A stretch of 46,462 nt of DNA from an uncultured Bacteroidales bacterium (GTDB lineage: Bacteria > Bacteroidota > Bacteroidia > Bacteroidales > P3), in NCBI GenBank assembly GCA_947175635.1, contig CAMWNM010000012.1, positions 1-46,462 of the forward strand, given 5' to 3'. Under the pieces are notes generated by a model that was not told where the DNA came from, searched no databases, and saw only the letters and a program-made list of their open reading frames with translations. Positions 34,647 to 42,766 of this stretch are shown here, one piece after another (the stretch's first letter is position 1; the number at the start of each line of letters is the position of its first letter). The position numbers were made by a program, and so were the translations under genes.

Positions 34647-35378
34647 TTAGGCCGGAGAGGCTATCGTTACCACCGATACTTTGGCCTTGTCGATCCGCAG
34701 GAGCTGTCGGACGCAGCTCTCCGCGGTGGCGCCTGTGGTGAAGACATCATCGACAAGCAGGAAATGTCTGCCTTGAAAACGCGCCTCCTTCAGGGCGGTT
34801 TCCGACAGACAGAAGGCCGTTTTTACATTTTCCCAGCGGGAAGTCCTGTTTTTTCGGGTCTGGCTTTCGGAAACGGCGGGCTTTTTCAGCAGATTTCCGA
34901 CTATCTCTGTTTCGGGGAAGCTGTATCCGATGCCTGTGGCGATACATAGACTCTGGTTGTATCCTCTTTTTCGTTCTTTCTCGGGATGCAGCGGCACGGG
35001 AACCAGAAAATCGGGGGAGCGGAACGCGGCCGAAACCCGAAGCCTTTCTCCGGCCACACGCCCTAAAAAGATACCGGTTTCGGCATGTCCGTTGTATTTG
35101 AGCGCATGGAGCAGGTTTTGCACGATTCCCTGTTTCTTGTAGAACAGCATGGCCGAGGCGAATTGAACCGGGACTCGCCCCGCCAGTTCGGCCAAAACGG
35201 GATTGCCGGCTGTTTTTTCGTATTGCGTGAAAGGAAGCTGGGTGGCGCATCGCCAGCAAATCACGCCTTGGTTGGCCTGCATCTCCTGTCCGCAGCCGGG
35301 GCAATGCGCCGGATATAGGAAATGAAGAAAGCTGTTTGCCAAAGATTTCAAATCGGACAGAAGAGCGGTTGTTGTCAT
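34647..35378 (-). CDS. ComF family phosphoribosyltransferase-like protein
   Basis: A 243-residue ComF/GntX-type protein linked to natural DNA uptake. The N-terminal zinc-binding pairs are CPGCG and CWRC (about residues 26-43). The PRPP-like motif FLLVDDVFTTGATAESC lies near the C-terminus, after a lysine-rich VPLHPEKERKRGYNQS segment. The start is ATG at 35378. A -7 box TAAATTTG ends only 5 bases before this ATG, so the mRNA may be leaderless. The 77-bp repeat lies directly after its stop. Confidence 0.92.
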   Translation of the reverse strand: MTTTALLSDLKSLANSFLHFLYPAHCPGCGQEMQANQGVICWRCATQLPFTQYEKTAGNPVLAELAGRVPVQFASAMLFYKKQGIVQNLLHALKYNGHAETGIFLGRVAGERLRVSAAFRSPDFLVPVPLHPEKERKRGYNQSLCIATGIGYSFPETEIVGNLLKKPAVSESQTRKNRTSRWENVKTAFCLSETALKEARFQGRHFLLVDDVFTTGATAESCVRQLLRIDKAKVSVVTIASPA

Positions 35379-35402
35379 CTTGCCAAATTTAGGCTACCTT
35401 TG
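35372..35402 (+). promoter_or_regulatory. Promoter of the coiled-coil membrane protein gene
   Basis: TTG (35372-35374), 20 bases, TACCTTTG (35395-35402): complete consensus. It overlaps the divergent comF -7 box at 35384-35391. Confidence 0.8.
35384..35391 (-). promoter_or_regulatory. comF -7 box
   Basis: TAAATTTG on the minus strand, followed by GCAAG and then the ATG. This would place the transcript start at or next to the start codon. No -33 element was found at the right distance. Confidence 0.5.
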
Positions 35403-35440
35403 CCCTGAAGCTAACCGTAAAACAAAGAAAAGGAACAGTC

Positions 35441-36334
35441 ATGGCATCTTCACAAGGAAAAGTAAGGGTATTGTACGCTATCATCGTTATTTTGATTTTG
35501 GCATTGGTGTTTATGGGTTATAAGACCCACAAGGCGGAAACCGAACGCGAAAAGAGTTTTACGCAAGGCGTGGAGCTGAAAAGCGAGCTGGACAAGGTGA
35601 TGGACGAATACACCACCGTCAAGATGGAGAATCAGGATCTTTCCGCCCAGATGTCTGAAAAAGACAGTATAATTCTGGCCAACAAGGCGGAGATAGAAAA
35701 GCTTATCGCCACTCAGGCCGACTACAACAAGATCCGCCGCAAGCTTGAACTCTTGCGGAAGATCACGCAGGAATATGTGGTGAGGATCGACTCTTTGGTG
35801 GTGGCCAATCAGGCGCTTACCGAAGAAAACACCCAGATGAAGGAGACCGTTACCCGTTTTCAGCGGCAGAACACGCAGCTGGAGGCCGACAAGGTGCAGT
35901 TGCAGGAAAAGATAACGGTGGCATCGGTGTTGCAGGCCCACGATATTCACGCCCAGACGGTGCGCTTGCGTGCCGACGGCAAGGAGATAGCCACCGACCG
36001 TGCCCGCCGTGTGACCCGTATCAGTCTGAAATTCAATCTGAGTGAAAACAAAATTACCGAACCGGGTCTTAAAACGGTTTATGTGCGGATTTTCCGTCCG
36101 GACGGTGTGGTGATGACTCTGGGCAGCGACGATATCTATACATTCCGTTTCAAAGGAGAGGAACTTTCTTACACGATGAGGCAGGAAATCGATTATCGCA
36201 ATGCGGTGCAGGAAGTAAAGATGCATTGGGATCGCCGGGATACGGAAACGCCGGCCATGTCGGGTCTCTATCAGGTTCGCATCTACATGGAAGACGAGGA
36301 AATAGGCCGCAGTGAATTTTCCATCCGGGACTAA
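35441..36334 (+). CDS. Membrane-anchored coiled-coil protein with beta domain, 297 aa
   Basis: I do not recognise a named family. An N-terminal transmembrane helix (about residues 9-26) is followed by a coiled coil (about 30-165, charged heptads such as QLEADKVQLQEKI), then a beta-rich C-terminal domain with RARRVTRISLKFNLSENKITEPGLKTVYVRIFRPDG in pieces (RISLKFNLSENKI, KTVYVRIFRPDGVVM). Similar proteins of unknown function are common in Bacteroidota. The gene is divergent from comF and 24 bases before the ROK kinase gene. Confidence 0.8.
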   Translation: MASSQGKVRVLYAIIVILILALVFMGYKTHKAETEREKSFTQGVELKSELDKVMDEYTTVKMENQDLSAQMSEKDSIILANKAEIEKLIATQADYNKIRRKLELLRKITQEYVVRIDSLVVANQALTEENTQMKETVTRFQRQNTQLEADKVQLQEKITVASVLQAHDIHAQTVRLRADGKEIATDRARRVTRISLKFNLSENKITEPGLKTVYVRIFRPDGVVMTLGSDDIYTFRFKGEELSYTMRQEIDYRNAVQEVKMHWDRRDTETPAMSGLYQVRIYMEDEEIGRSEFSIRD

Positions 36335-36358
36335 TCCGGCATCAAGGCATCTTCCCGT

Positions 36359-37276
36359 ATGCGTTTCGGAGTGGATATAGGTGGAACCAATGTCCGGGTG
36401 GGCTTGGTGGACAGAGCGGGCAACATCGTGGATCACGATGTTGTCCGCTGCTCGCTTTATGAAACGGCCGCCGATCTGGTGCTGACCATTGCCTATACCA
36501 TTCTGCGGCTTGCCAAGGTAAACGGCGTGAAAGCGAGCGGCATTGGGATAGGATGCCCCAATGCATGTCCCCTTGACGGCACGGTTGAGAACGCCACCAA
36601 TCTGAAGTTTAAACAGAAGTTTTCGCTCAAAGAATTGTTTCATCAGTATTTCCCCGATATTCCGGTGATGGTGGACAATGATGCCAATGCCGCCGCCTTG
36701 GGCGAAATGGTGTACGGCAAAGGGCGCGGGCTTTCCGATTACGTGTTCGTTACCCTCGGGACAGGCGTGGGGAGCGGCATTGTGAGCGGCGGCAAATTGG
36801 TTTACGGTCTCAACGGACAGGCCGGAGAAATAGGTCATATGATTGTGGAGCCGGACGGAAGAGACTGCGGTTGCGGTAGAAAAGGATGCCTGGAACGTTA
36901 CGTGGCGGCCGAAGGTGCTTTCCAGACCTATGTTGAGCTGTGTAAGGCGGCCGGGCATTCTCCTTTGGCCAACGACTGCCGCGGCATATCCGATCTGGCG
37001 CAGGCCGGCGATGCGCAGGCTTGTCAAACCTATGAAATCATGGGGCGCTGTCTCGGCATGGCTTTGGCCAATGTGGCTTGTGTGACAGCCCCTTCCCATA
37101 TCTTTGTTTTCGGCGGAGTGGCGCAGGCCGGAGAACTTCTGCTGGAACCTTTCCGCCGCCATTTCAACCGCAATCTTCTGTATTGCTATCGTAATCAAAT
37201 CAAGATAGAGTTGTCGGGTTTGATGTCGAACCAGCACAATGCCGCCATTTTGGGTGCGGCCGCACTGTTGGGATAG
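36359..37276 (+). CDS. ROK family sugar kinase (glucokinase type)
   Basis: ROK proteins phosphorylate sugars or act as repressors; without a DNA-binding domain this is a kinase. Sequence: FGVDIGGTNVRVGLVD (phosphate-1 motif), VMVDNDANAAALGE (sugar/catalytic aspartate), YVFVTLGTGVGSGIV (phosphate-2), and the zinc motif AGEIGHMIV...CGCGRKGCLE. The length of 305 aa fits glucokinase. It follows the coiled-coil gene by 24 bases on the same strand and probably shares its promoter. Confidence 0.93.
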   Translation: MRFGVDIGGTNVRVGLVDRAGNIVDHDVVRCSLYETAADLVLTIAYTILRLAKVNGVKASGIGIGCPNACPLDGTVENATNLKFKQKFSLKELFHQYFPDIPVMVDNDANAAALGEMVYGKGRGLSDYVFVTLGTGVGSGIVSGGKLVYGLNGQAGEIGHMIVEPDGRDCGCGRKGCLERYVAAEGAFQTYVELCKAAGHSPLANDCRGISDLAQAGDAQACQTYEIMGRCLGMALANVACVTAPSHIFVFGGVAQAGELLLEPFRRHFNRNLLYCYRNQIKIELSGLMSNQHNAAILGAAALLG

Positions 37277-37281
37277 TTCGT

Positions 37282-37668
37282 TTATCCGCCCAAGGGAGAA
37301 AAGGCATCGGGGATATGCGCAATCACGCGGCATCCGCTCCTGTTCCGTTCCACCCAGATGATATCGAACCGTATTTCTTCCTTCCATTGCTTTTCCCGTA
37401 CGTATTTGGAAGCCGCCGAGTAGAGAAACATCTGCTTTCGTCTGTTTACCGCGTAAGGTGCCGACACCAGACTGCCCGGAGCGCGGGTCTTCACTTCGGC
37501 GAACACCAGCGTGTTGTCTTTCTGTAAAATCAGGTCTATTTCCCGATGGGCATAGCGGTAGTTCGATTCCAATACCTCATAGCCTTTCAGGCGCAGGTAG
37601 GCGGCCGCCAGAACTTCGCCCGCCATACCGGCCCGGTAGGCGTCGGTTTTCCGAGTTTTTGTATCCAT
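37282..37668 (-). CDS. UPF0102/YraN family protein
   Basis: A small restriction-endonuclease-fold protein of unknown function. The family motifs are GMAGEVLAAAYLRLKGYEVLESNYRYAHREIDLILQ in pieces (GEVLAAAYL, EIDLILQKD) and LVFAEVKTRAPG, with the nuclease-like E-x-D...E-V-K pattern. The start ATG at 37668 (MDTKTRK) is chosen because upstream sequence is unconserved; ATG at 37677 is also possible. It is convergent with the ROK gene and divergent from the Fur-like gene. Confidence 0.92.
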   Translation of the reverse strand: MDTKTRKTDAYRAGMAGEVLAAAYLRLKGYEVLESNYRYAHREIDLILQKDNTLVFAEVKTRAPGSLVSAPYAVNRRKQMFLYSAASKYVREKQWKEEIRFDIIWVERNRSGCRVIAHIPDAFSPLGG

Positions 37669-37808
37669 CCGTAACATTGTTGCTTTTGTGTAGAAACGTA
37701 TCAAACGGAAATTTTCGGGATTTTCGATGCAAAAACAGCACAACGTATTTAGAATGAAATGTTTTGCGATTCTTTGAACGGGGATTTGCCGAAAGAGGGA
37801 GAATGATG

Positions 37809-37838
37809 TTGCAGATTTGTGAAAATTGCCTATATTTG
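37809..37838 (+). promoter_or_regulatory. Promoter of the Fur/PerR-type gene
   Basis: TTG (37809-37811), 19 bases, TATATTTG (37831-37838). The start of transcription would be near 37844, just ahead of a palindromic operator. Confidence 0.75.
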
Positions 37839-37849
37839 CAATTGATATA

Positions 37850-37870
37850 AATTTGTAATCAATACAAATT
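37850..37870. promoter_or_regulatory. Palindromic operator-like site at the start of the Fur/PerR gene
   Basis: AATTTGTA-ATCAA-TACAAATT is a perfect 8-5-8 inverted repeat that ends in the TTG start codon. Partly overlapping it is ATTGAT...ATCAAT. Both are A/T-rich and 21-23 bases long, the size of Fur-family boxes, so autoregulation is likely. Confidence 0.6.
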
Positions 37871-38333
37871 GGATTCACAAAAAGATAAATATCAGATAGT
37901 TGATAGGTCTATTATCTGTGCAAGGATGCGGGCGGCAGGGATAAAACCTTCGCTTCAGCGTATCGCGGTGCTCGAATACCTGTGTTCGCGCTACAATCAT
38001 CCTACAGCCGATATGATCTATGCCGGGTTGCATCCGCAGATGCCTACCTTGTCGAAGACAACGGTGTATAACACCTTGCGTCTCTTTTGCCAGGCAGGTC
38101 TTGCAACCAGCCTCAGTATCGATTGTCAGAACCAGCGGTTCGACGGGCATCTGCATCCGCACCATCATTTTATCTGCACCCGTTGCGGAAAGGTGGCCGA
38201 TGTGCCCGGACAGGGAAAGGAGGCTTTCCCCGAATGGCCCGGCTATGAAATCGAAAGAAGCGAAGTTTCATATTTCGGCATCTGTCCCGATTGCCGGAAT
38301 GAGCCGGATGCGGATAATCCGCACAAGAAATAA
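37869..38333 (+). CDS. Fur family transcriptional regulator (PerR/Fur-like)
   Basis: A 154-aa metal-dependent repressor. The winged-helix part has RAAGIKPSLQRIAVLEYL and TLSKTTVYNTLRLF; the metal/dimer domain has HLHPHHHFICTRCG and the second Cys pair CPDC. Both CxxC pairs form the structural zinc site. It precedes rubrerythrin, which suggests a peroxide-sensing PerR role. The start is unusual: the only start in frame that keeps helix 1 is TTG at 37869; the first ATG (37926) would remove it. Confidence 0.9.
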   Translation: MDSQKDKYQIVDRSIICARMRAAGIKPSLQRIAVLEYLCSRYNHPTADMIYAGLHPQMPTLSKTTVYNTLRLFCQAGLATSLSIDCQNQRFDGHLHPHHHFICTRCGKVADVPGQGKEAFPEWPGYEIERSEVSYFGICPDCRNEPDADNPHKK

Positions 38334-38360
38334 GCGTTAAACCCTTAAAAATAAAATATC

Positions 38361-38924
38361 ATGGTAAAGACAAAAAAATGGATCTGTTCGGTTTGCGGTT
38401 TTGTGTACGAAGGCGCCAATCCTCCGGCGCACTGTCCTCAGTGCAGCGCTCCGGCCGATAAGTTCAAGGAATTGATAGAGGATGAGACGATGCTCAGTTT
38501 CGTTACCGAGCATCAGATTGGCGTGGCCAAAGACTGCGACGAAGAAATGAGAAAGGACCTCAATACCCATTTCATGGGTGAGGCAACTGAAGTGGGCATG
38601 TATCTGGCCATGAGCCGTCAGGCTGATCGCGAAGGCTATCCCGAGATAGCGGAGGCCTTCAAGCGCTATGCTTTCGAGGAAGCCGAACATTGCGCCAAGT
38701 TTGCCGAGCTGTTGGGTGAGGTGGTTTGGGATACCAAGACCAATCTTGAAAAGCGGATGTATGCCGAAGCCGGAGCCAATGCCGACAAGATGCGTATCGC
38801 CAAACGTGCCAAGGAACTGAATCTGGATGCCATCCACGATACGGTTCACGAGATGGCGAAGGATGAAGCCCGCCATGGACGCGGCTTTGCCGGCCTTTTC
38901 AATCGTTATTTCGGCAAGAACTAA
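38361..38924 (+). CDS. Reverse rubrerythrin
   Basis: Rubrerythrin reduces hydrogen peroxide in anaerobes. The order is reversed compared with classic rubrerythrin: the N-terminal rubredoxin-like site (CSVCG at about residues 9-13 and CPQC at 25-28) comes first, then the ferritin-like di-iron domain with [33 protein letters not shown] and [12 protein letters not shown]. The 27-base gap to the Fur/PerR gene has no terminator, so the two are probably cotranscribed and form a peroxide-defence unit. A strong terminator follows. Confidence 0.93.
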   Translation: MVKTKKWICSVCGFVYEGANPPAHCPQCSAPADKFKELIEDETMLSFVTEHQIGVAKDCDEEMRKDLNTHFMGEATEVGMYLAMSRQADREGYPEIAEAFKRYAFEEAEHCAKFAELLGEVVWDTKTNLEKRMYAEAGANADKMRIAKRAKELNLDAIHDTVHEMAKDEARHGRGFAGLFNRYFGKN

Positions 38925-38940
38925 TGCAGGCGTGTATAGT

Positions 38941-38979
38941 AAAAAAGCCTGTTTCCATATGGAAACAGGCTTTTTTTTT
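38941..38979. terminator. Bidirectional terminator between rubrerythrin and tRNA-Met
   Basis: AAGCCTGTTTCC and GGAAACAGGCTT pair perfectly around AT/AT, with an A-run before and a T-run of nine after. It can serve both the rubrerythrin transcript and the minus-strand tRNA-Met. Confidence 0.95.
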
Positions 38980-38983
38980 CGTG

Positions 38984-39057
38984 TAGCGGGGACGAGAATT
39001 GAACTCGTGACCTCCGGGTTATGAATCCGACGCTCTAACCAACTGAGCTACCCCGCC
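38984..39057 (-). tRNA. tRNA-Met (anticodon CAT)
   Basis: The minus strand folds as a 74-base tRNA: acceptor GGCGGGG with CCCCGCT, D-arm, anticodon loop TTCATAA (CAT), T-arm, discriminator A, no encoded CCA. The stem base at position 31/39 is mismatched, as in other Bacteroidota Met tRNAs. A -7 box (TACTTTTG, 39072-39079) lies upstream. Confidence 0.95.
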
Positions 39058-39107
39058 AAGATTCGAGGGTGCAAAAGTAATAAAAAAAATCGAACAAGGA
39101 ACAAGGC

Positions 39108-39372
39108 GTAAATTTTACATGGATTTTATCTATGTTTGGCTTCTGCGCCCGACTTTTTGTATCCTTGTCATTCCAATAAATGTAAATATCGGCGTCGGGA
39201 CTGCAACCGAAAATGCTGCGACCATACCATTGCCAATGAGAGGATGTCTTTTCTAATATTTTGATACCATTAGACTTGCATGAATCCCAAATCCCCTCAA
39301 TCCCTATAATTCGAGGCAAAGCGTTGTCTTCATTAAAGGAATCGTTTTGACGAAAGTGGCGAGCAATATTAT
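39108..39372 (-). pseudogene. Open frame without a start, truncated at the tRNA-Met gene
   Basis: Directly after the ATPase stop, the minus strand has an open frame of about 90 codons containing IGIEGIWDSCKSNGIKIL and WQWYGRSIFGCSPDADIYIYW, which reads like real protein. It has no ATG (only a TTG at 39319) and runs into the tRNA promoter and gene, where the last ~25 codons are plainly not protein. I think it is the remnant of a gene cut when the segment joined the tRNA. I do not recognise the family. Confidence 0.5.
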
Positions 39373-40503
39373 TTATACGAACTCCAAATAGTTATCCCGA
39401 TTCACGACGTGGAACTCGGCATGGGGATATGCTTCTTGAAATACTTTCGGGGCATTGGGCATCTTATTTCCCCATTTGAACTCCAAAGCCGTCAAGCTGT
39501 CTGCACTCTCTTCGATCAAGTCGATTTCTTGCTTATCGTAAGTACGCCAGAAATAGAACTCCTTATGCAATCCTTCGTTGAAACTCGCCTTGCGACGCTC
39601 TCCGATGATGTAGTTCTCCCACAGCGCACCTACATCCTGCCGAATGGCCAGCGGTGAAAATGCGCCGATAATCGCATTGCGGATTCCATTGTCGTAGAAA
39701 TACCATTTCCCGGCTTTCGTAACCTCCTTGCGGAGATTCCGCGAGTAGGCTCCCAGACGATAGACAACAAAGACCTTCTCTAACAAGTCGAGGTATTTTT
39801 CAACGGTCGTCTTGCTCATGCCGAGCTGTTTGCCCAACTCCTCGTAAGAGACCTCGCTTCCCAGCTGAAAGGCGATAAGCCGCAACAGGTCGCGCATCCT
39901 ACTCGAATTCTTCAAGCCGTCGATCGCCAGAATATCTTTCAGCAAATATGCCCCGACAATATCGCGTAGATAATCGGTCTTACGCTCGTAGTTGTCCATC
40001 ATCACCACCTCCGGATAAGAGCCATAAATCAAGCGGGCTTCGAGGTTCTGACGGGTTTCAAGTGCCGTTTCCGTCTGTGAGATTTCCCGTTGAGAGAAGG
40101 GCGTCAGCAGGAATTGTGTACTGCGGCCGACCAGCGGCTCGCCCGTTTTGTTCAGCAGATCGAATGAAGATGAACCGATGGCCAATACGCTTATGCCCGG
40201 TATTTCATCGACAATCAATTTCAGTATATTGCCTATCTGAGGGATATTCTGCGCTTCGTCGATAGCCAACAGGTCGATGCCCTCCAACAAATGCCGGTAG
40301 TTGGCAACCGAACGATTCTCCAGCAAGGCCAATGTGTCGTAGTCTTCGCCGTTAAGCATCATCGTCCGACCAGGGTGATTATTCACGATTTTACGCATCA
40401 TCACCGTTTTGCCCACACGCCGGGCGCCGAAAATCAATACCGTCTTATTGGGTGCGATCCGTGCTGTAATCTTCTCTTGAAGTAGTCTGTTTATCGTTTC
40501 CAT
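39373..40503 (-). CDS. AAA ATPase with DUF4143 domain
   Basis: A 376-residue protein of the AAA_14/DUF4143 type. Walker A FGARRVGKTVMM (about residues 27-38), Walker B LLAIDEAQNIPQ, a SKTTVEKYLDLLEKV winged-helix part, and the DUF4143 domain with a FWRTYDKQEIDLIEE motif. These proteins are widespread, often patchy, and poorly understood; some are thought to act as toxin-like or nucleic-acid related NTPases. This gene is in an AT-rich segment with a poor-match -7 (TGTATTTG), which supports acquisition by transfer. Its 3' end touches the truncated frame. Confidence 0.9.
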   Translation of the reverse strand: METINRLLQEKITARIAPNKTVLIFGARRVGKTVMMRKIVNNHPGRTMMLNGEDYDTLALLENRSVANYRHLLEGIDLLAIDEAQNIPQIGNILKLIVDEIPGISVLAIGSSSFDLLNKTGEPLVGRSTQFLLTPFSQREISQTETALETRQNLEARLIYGSYPEVVMMDNYERKTDYLRDIVGAYLLKDILAIDGLKNSSRMRDLLRLIAFQLGSEVSYEELGKQLGMSKTTVEKYLDLLEKVFVVYRLGAYSRNLRKEVTKAGKWYFYDNGIRNAIIGAFSPLAIRQDVGALWENYIIGERRKASFNEGLHKEFYFWRTYDKQEIDLIEESADSLTALEFKWGNKMPNAPKVFQEAYPHAEFHVVNRDNYLEFV

Positions 40504-41115
40504 ATCTCAATCAATCCTTTTTGCAAATACACTCACTATTTTTATTAATGACGATTTTTATGCAAAAAACATGCTATAGAATGGCGATTTTTGCCGCTTT
40601 TAGTCTGAAAGCAATTGTTTCATCGTTCGTAGTAACTATAAATGTTAATAGCACTAATGGAGCTATTATTTACCAGACACCTGTATATACTAATTGAAAA
40701 TTATACCAGTGGAAGAGAGGAAACGGTAAAATTGACTCGCCTTCCACGATAAAAGTGAACCCGATTATTGTCTGGTGTAAGTTCTCTTCTGTTGAGAATA
40801 TTCATTATCATCTATGAGTTCGATTGTATTGTTGTCCTTGATTCTTTTTTCGTAACCGGATTTGTTCGCGAGTTGTATGTAACTTACTATATCACAATAT
40901 CTTGTTTTGCCATTCGTGCCCATTTTGTTACCTATATGGTGCGGTTACGAACAAGTAACGTAGCGGTGTCTTGACTTGGATTCGGCAAGGATTGTGGTGG
41001 TGTTGGAGATAATCGGCAGCTTGAATGAAACATCTGTAAGACAATTCTAGTACTTCATTCTTCCGTATTCCGCTTTTTGTAGTAACTTTGTTGTTTGATA
41101 GTTCGAGGCTTAGGT
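40504..41115. other. 612-bp AT-rich region, no gene seen
   Basis: No convincing reading frame; the 68-codon frame at 40768-40974 has no start context. A 10-base inverted repeat (TTCGTAACCG 40849-40858, CGGTTACGAA 40942-40951), a GTTAC/GTAAC pair next to it, and ACCAGACA/TGTCTGGT flanks suggest remains of a mobile element. The -7 box TAACTTTG at 41083-41090 at its right end serves the aminotransferase gene. Confidence 0.6.
41083..41090 (+). promoter_or_regulatory. Promoter -7 box of the DegT-type aminotransferase gene
   Basis: TAACTTTG is a full -7 match 26 bases before the chosen ATG, giving a short leader. No -33 TTG was seen at 19-21 bases. Confidence 0.6.
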
Positions 41116-42303
41116 ATGAAAAAGATAAAAATGCTCGATCTCAAGGCGCAGGACAGACGCTGCCGGAGGAAGATCAGAAGAGGATTCAAACGGGTTATCA
41201 GATCGGTTGACTTCATCAACGGAAAAGAAGTCGGGCTGTTTCAGCAGAGGTTGGCGAAATATCTTGGTGTAAAGCATGTGATTGCTTGCGGAAGCGGCAC
41301 GGATGCGATACAGATTTCCCTTATGGCATTGGATCTGGTCCCGGGAGATGAGGTGATAGTGCCGGCCTTTACCTTTGTGGCCGCAGCTGAAGCCGTGCGT
41401 CTTTTGGGATTGAAGCCGGTGTTCGTTGACATAGATATCAATACGTTCAATATCGATCCGGCTTCGGTTGAACGTGCCATTACCGACCGCACCCGCGCTA
41501 TTGTTCCGGTGCATCTTTTCGGTCAATGCGCCGATATGACCTCCATTATGGAGATTGCGGCCAAATACCGTCTGTTTGTGATCGAGGATGCCTGTCAGGC
41601 TTTGGGTTCCGACTATATCATACGGGAAGGAACCGGTCAATTGCAGATGGGGCCCTTTACCTACGATTATCGTTGCACCGATCACGGTATCCGCAAAAAA
41701 GCGGGCACCATCGGACATATCGGTTGCACTTCTTTCTTCCCCAGCAAGAGTCTGGGTGCCTATGGCGACGGCGGTGCGGTGTTTACCAACAACGACGAGT
41801 TGGCCGACCGCATCCGCAAGATAGCCTGTCATGGTGCGGGTAAACGTTACATACACCAATATGTCGGAGTAAACTCCCGTTTGGATACCTTGCAGGCGGT
41901 GGTGCTTAACGCCAAGTTGCCTTTTGTGGAAAAGCATAGCGCTAAGAGAAGCCGGATAGCGGCCTTTTACGACAAGGAATTTGTGAGTTGCATGCAGCTG
42001 AAGGTTCCCTCGCGTGCACCGCATTCCACGCATATATTCCATCAATATTGCCTGCTTTGCCGCAGCGAACGCGAACGCAATGCCTTGCAGTTTCATCTGG
42101 AAAGTTGGGGAATCCCCACGCGCGTGTACTATCCGCTTCCATTGCATCTGCAACAGGCTTTTGCAGGACTGGGGTATCGGAAGGGAGACTTCCCGGTGGC
42201 GGAAAATGTGGCCAAACGTATTATGGCCATTCCGATTCATCCCACACTTAAGCGCCGCCAGATGCGCTATATCAGTAAGGGAATACTGAGTTTTTTTGAT
42301 TAA
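41116..42303 (+). CDS. DegT/DnrJ/EryC1/StrS family PLP aminotransferase
   Basis: This family moves an amino group onto keto sugars for cell-surface or antibiotic sugars. Visible: HVIACGSGTDAIQISLMAL near residue 55 (PLP phosphate region), AFTFVAAAEAVRLLG, the active lysine in SFFPSKSLGAYGDGGAV, HGAGKRYIHQYVGVNSRLDTLQA, and a C-terminal PTRVYYPLPLHLQQAF substrate-site segment. The start is ATG at 41116; an earlier TTG would lie at or before the predicted start point. No other sugar genes are adjacent, so the product sugar is unknown. tRNA-Arg follows by 41 bases. Confidence 0.93.
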   Translation: MKKIKMLDLKAQDRRCRRKIRRGFKRVIRSVDFINGKEVGLFQQRLAKYLGVKHVIACGSGTDAIQISLMALDLVPGDEVIVPAFTFVAAAEAVRLLGLKPVFVDIDINTFNIDPASVERAITDRTRAIVPVHLFGQCADMTSIMEIAAKYRLFVIEDACQALGSDYIIREGTGQLQMGPFTYDYRCTDHGIRKKAGTIGHIGCTSFFPSKSLGAYGDGGAVFTNNDELADRIRKIACHGAGKRYIHQYVGVNSRLDTLQAVVLNAKLPFVEKHSAKRSRIAAFYDKEFVSCMQLKVPSRAPHSTHIFHQYCLLCRSERERNALQFHLESWGIPTRVYYPLPLHLQQAFAGLGYRKGDFPVAENVAKRIMAIPIHPTLKRRQMRYISKGILSFFD

Positions 42304-42344
42304 TTTCGCGGTTTGTCGAAAGTGGGGGGTAAAGCCCACTCCTT

Positions 42345-42416
42345 GGCCCTGTAGTTCAACGGATAGAACGGAAGTTTCCTAAACTTTAAATAGGGGTTCG
42401 ATTCCCCTCGGGGCTA
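42345..42416 (+). tRNA. tRNA-Arg (anticodon CCT)
   Basis: Acceptor GGCCCTG pairs with CGGGGCT (two wobble pairs), D-arm GTTC/GAAC, anticodon stem GAAGT/ACTTT with loop TTCCTAA (CCT), T-arm AGGGG-TTCGATT-CCCCT. No encoded CCA. No clear promoter; it may be read through from the aminotransferase gene. Confidence 0.93.
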
Positions 42417-42454
42417 CAAGCAACGTTGATTTTGAGGATGTTGGAATTATAGCA

Positions 42455-42487
42455 CCCGATTTTACACCCTGTGGTGTGAGATCGGGG
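42455..42487 (+). terminator. Terminator after tRNA-Arg
   Basis: CCCGAT and ATCGGG (with ACACC/GGTGT inside) form a hairpin, followed by a T-rich stretch (CTTTGTTTATCTT). Confidence 0.8.
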
Positions 42488-42702
42488 CTTTGTTTATCTT
42501 CCCGCTTTTCGCGATTCGTTTATTGTTTCCTTTGCCGCACTGTTTTTGAAAATTCATGCAGGCAGCGAAGCCTTTCCGGATGATGCGCAAGTTCTATCTC
42601 CGCAAAGAAACAAGGTGTCTCTCGCCTATGGTCGGTTGAGTTTTGATGGGGTTGATTGCTTCGTAGCGTGAGGGTGGGCTGCATATTGGGCGGAACGAGG
42701 AT

Positions 42703-42745
42703 AAAAAAGAAAGCGGAATACAGGGGATACCGTATTCCGCTTTCT
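42703..42745 (-). terminator. Terminator of the T9SS cargo gene
   Basis: AGAAAGCGGAATAC and GTATTCCGCTTTCT form a perfect 14-bp stem; on the minus strand a run of six T follows. Located 22 bases after the stop of the large gene. Confidence 0.93.
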
Positions 42746-42766
42746 TATGCCCGGAAGGGCAGATAC

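Larger units (their letters stand above)
42417..42766. other. 350-bp intergenic region after tRNA-Arg
   Basis: No gene seen. It holds the tRNA-Arg terminator hairpin (42455-42487), and a minus-strand terminator at 42703-42745. Confidence 0.7.

Noticed and set aside
35450-37387. A 645-codon open frame on the minus strand antisense to the coiled-coil and ROK genes
   Set aside because: Its product has no recognisable domain and is a codon-composition shadow of two well-supported plus-strand genes with matching motifs.
40768-40974. A 68-codon plus-strand gene in the AT-rich region
   Set aside because: Hydrophobic composition expected by chance in AT-rich DNA; no start context or family resemblance.
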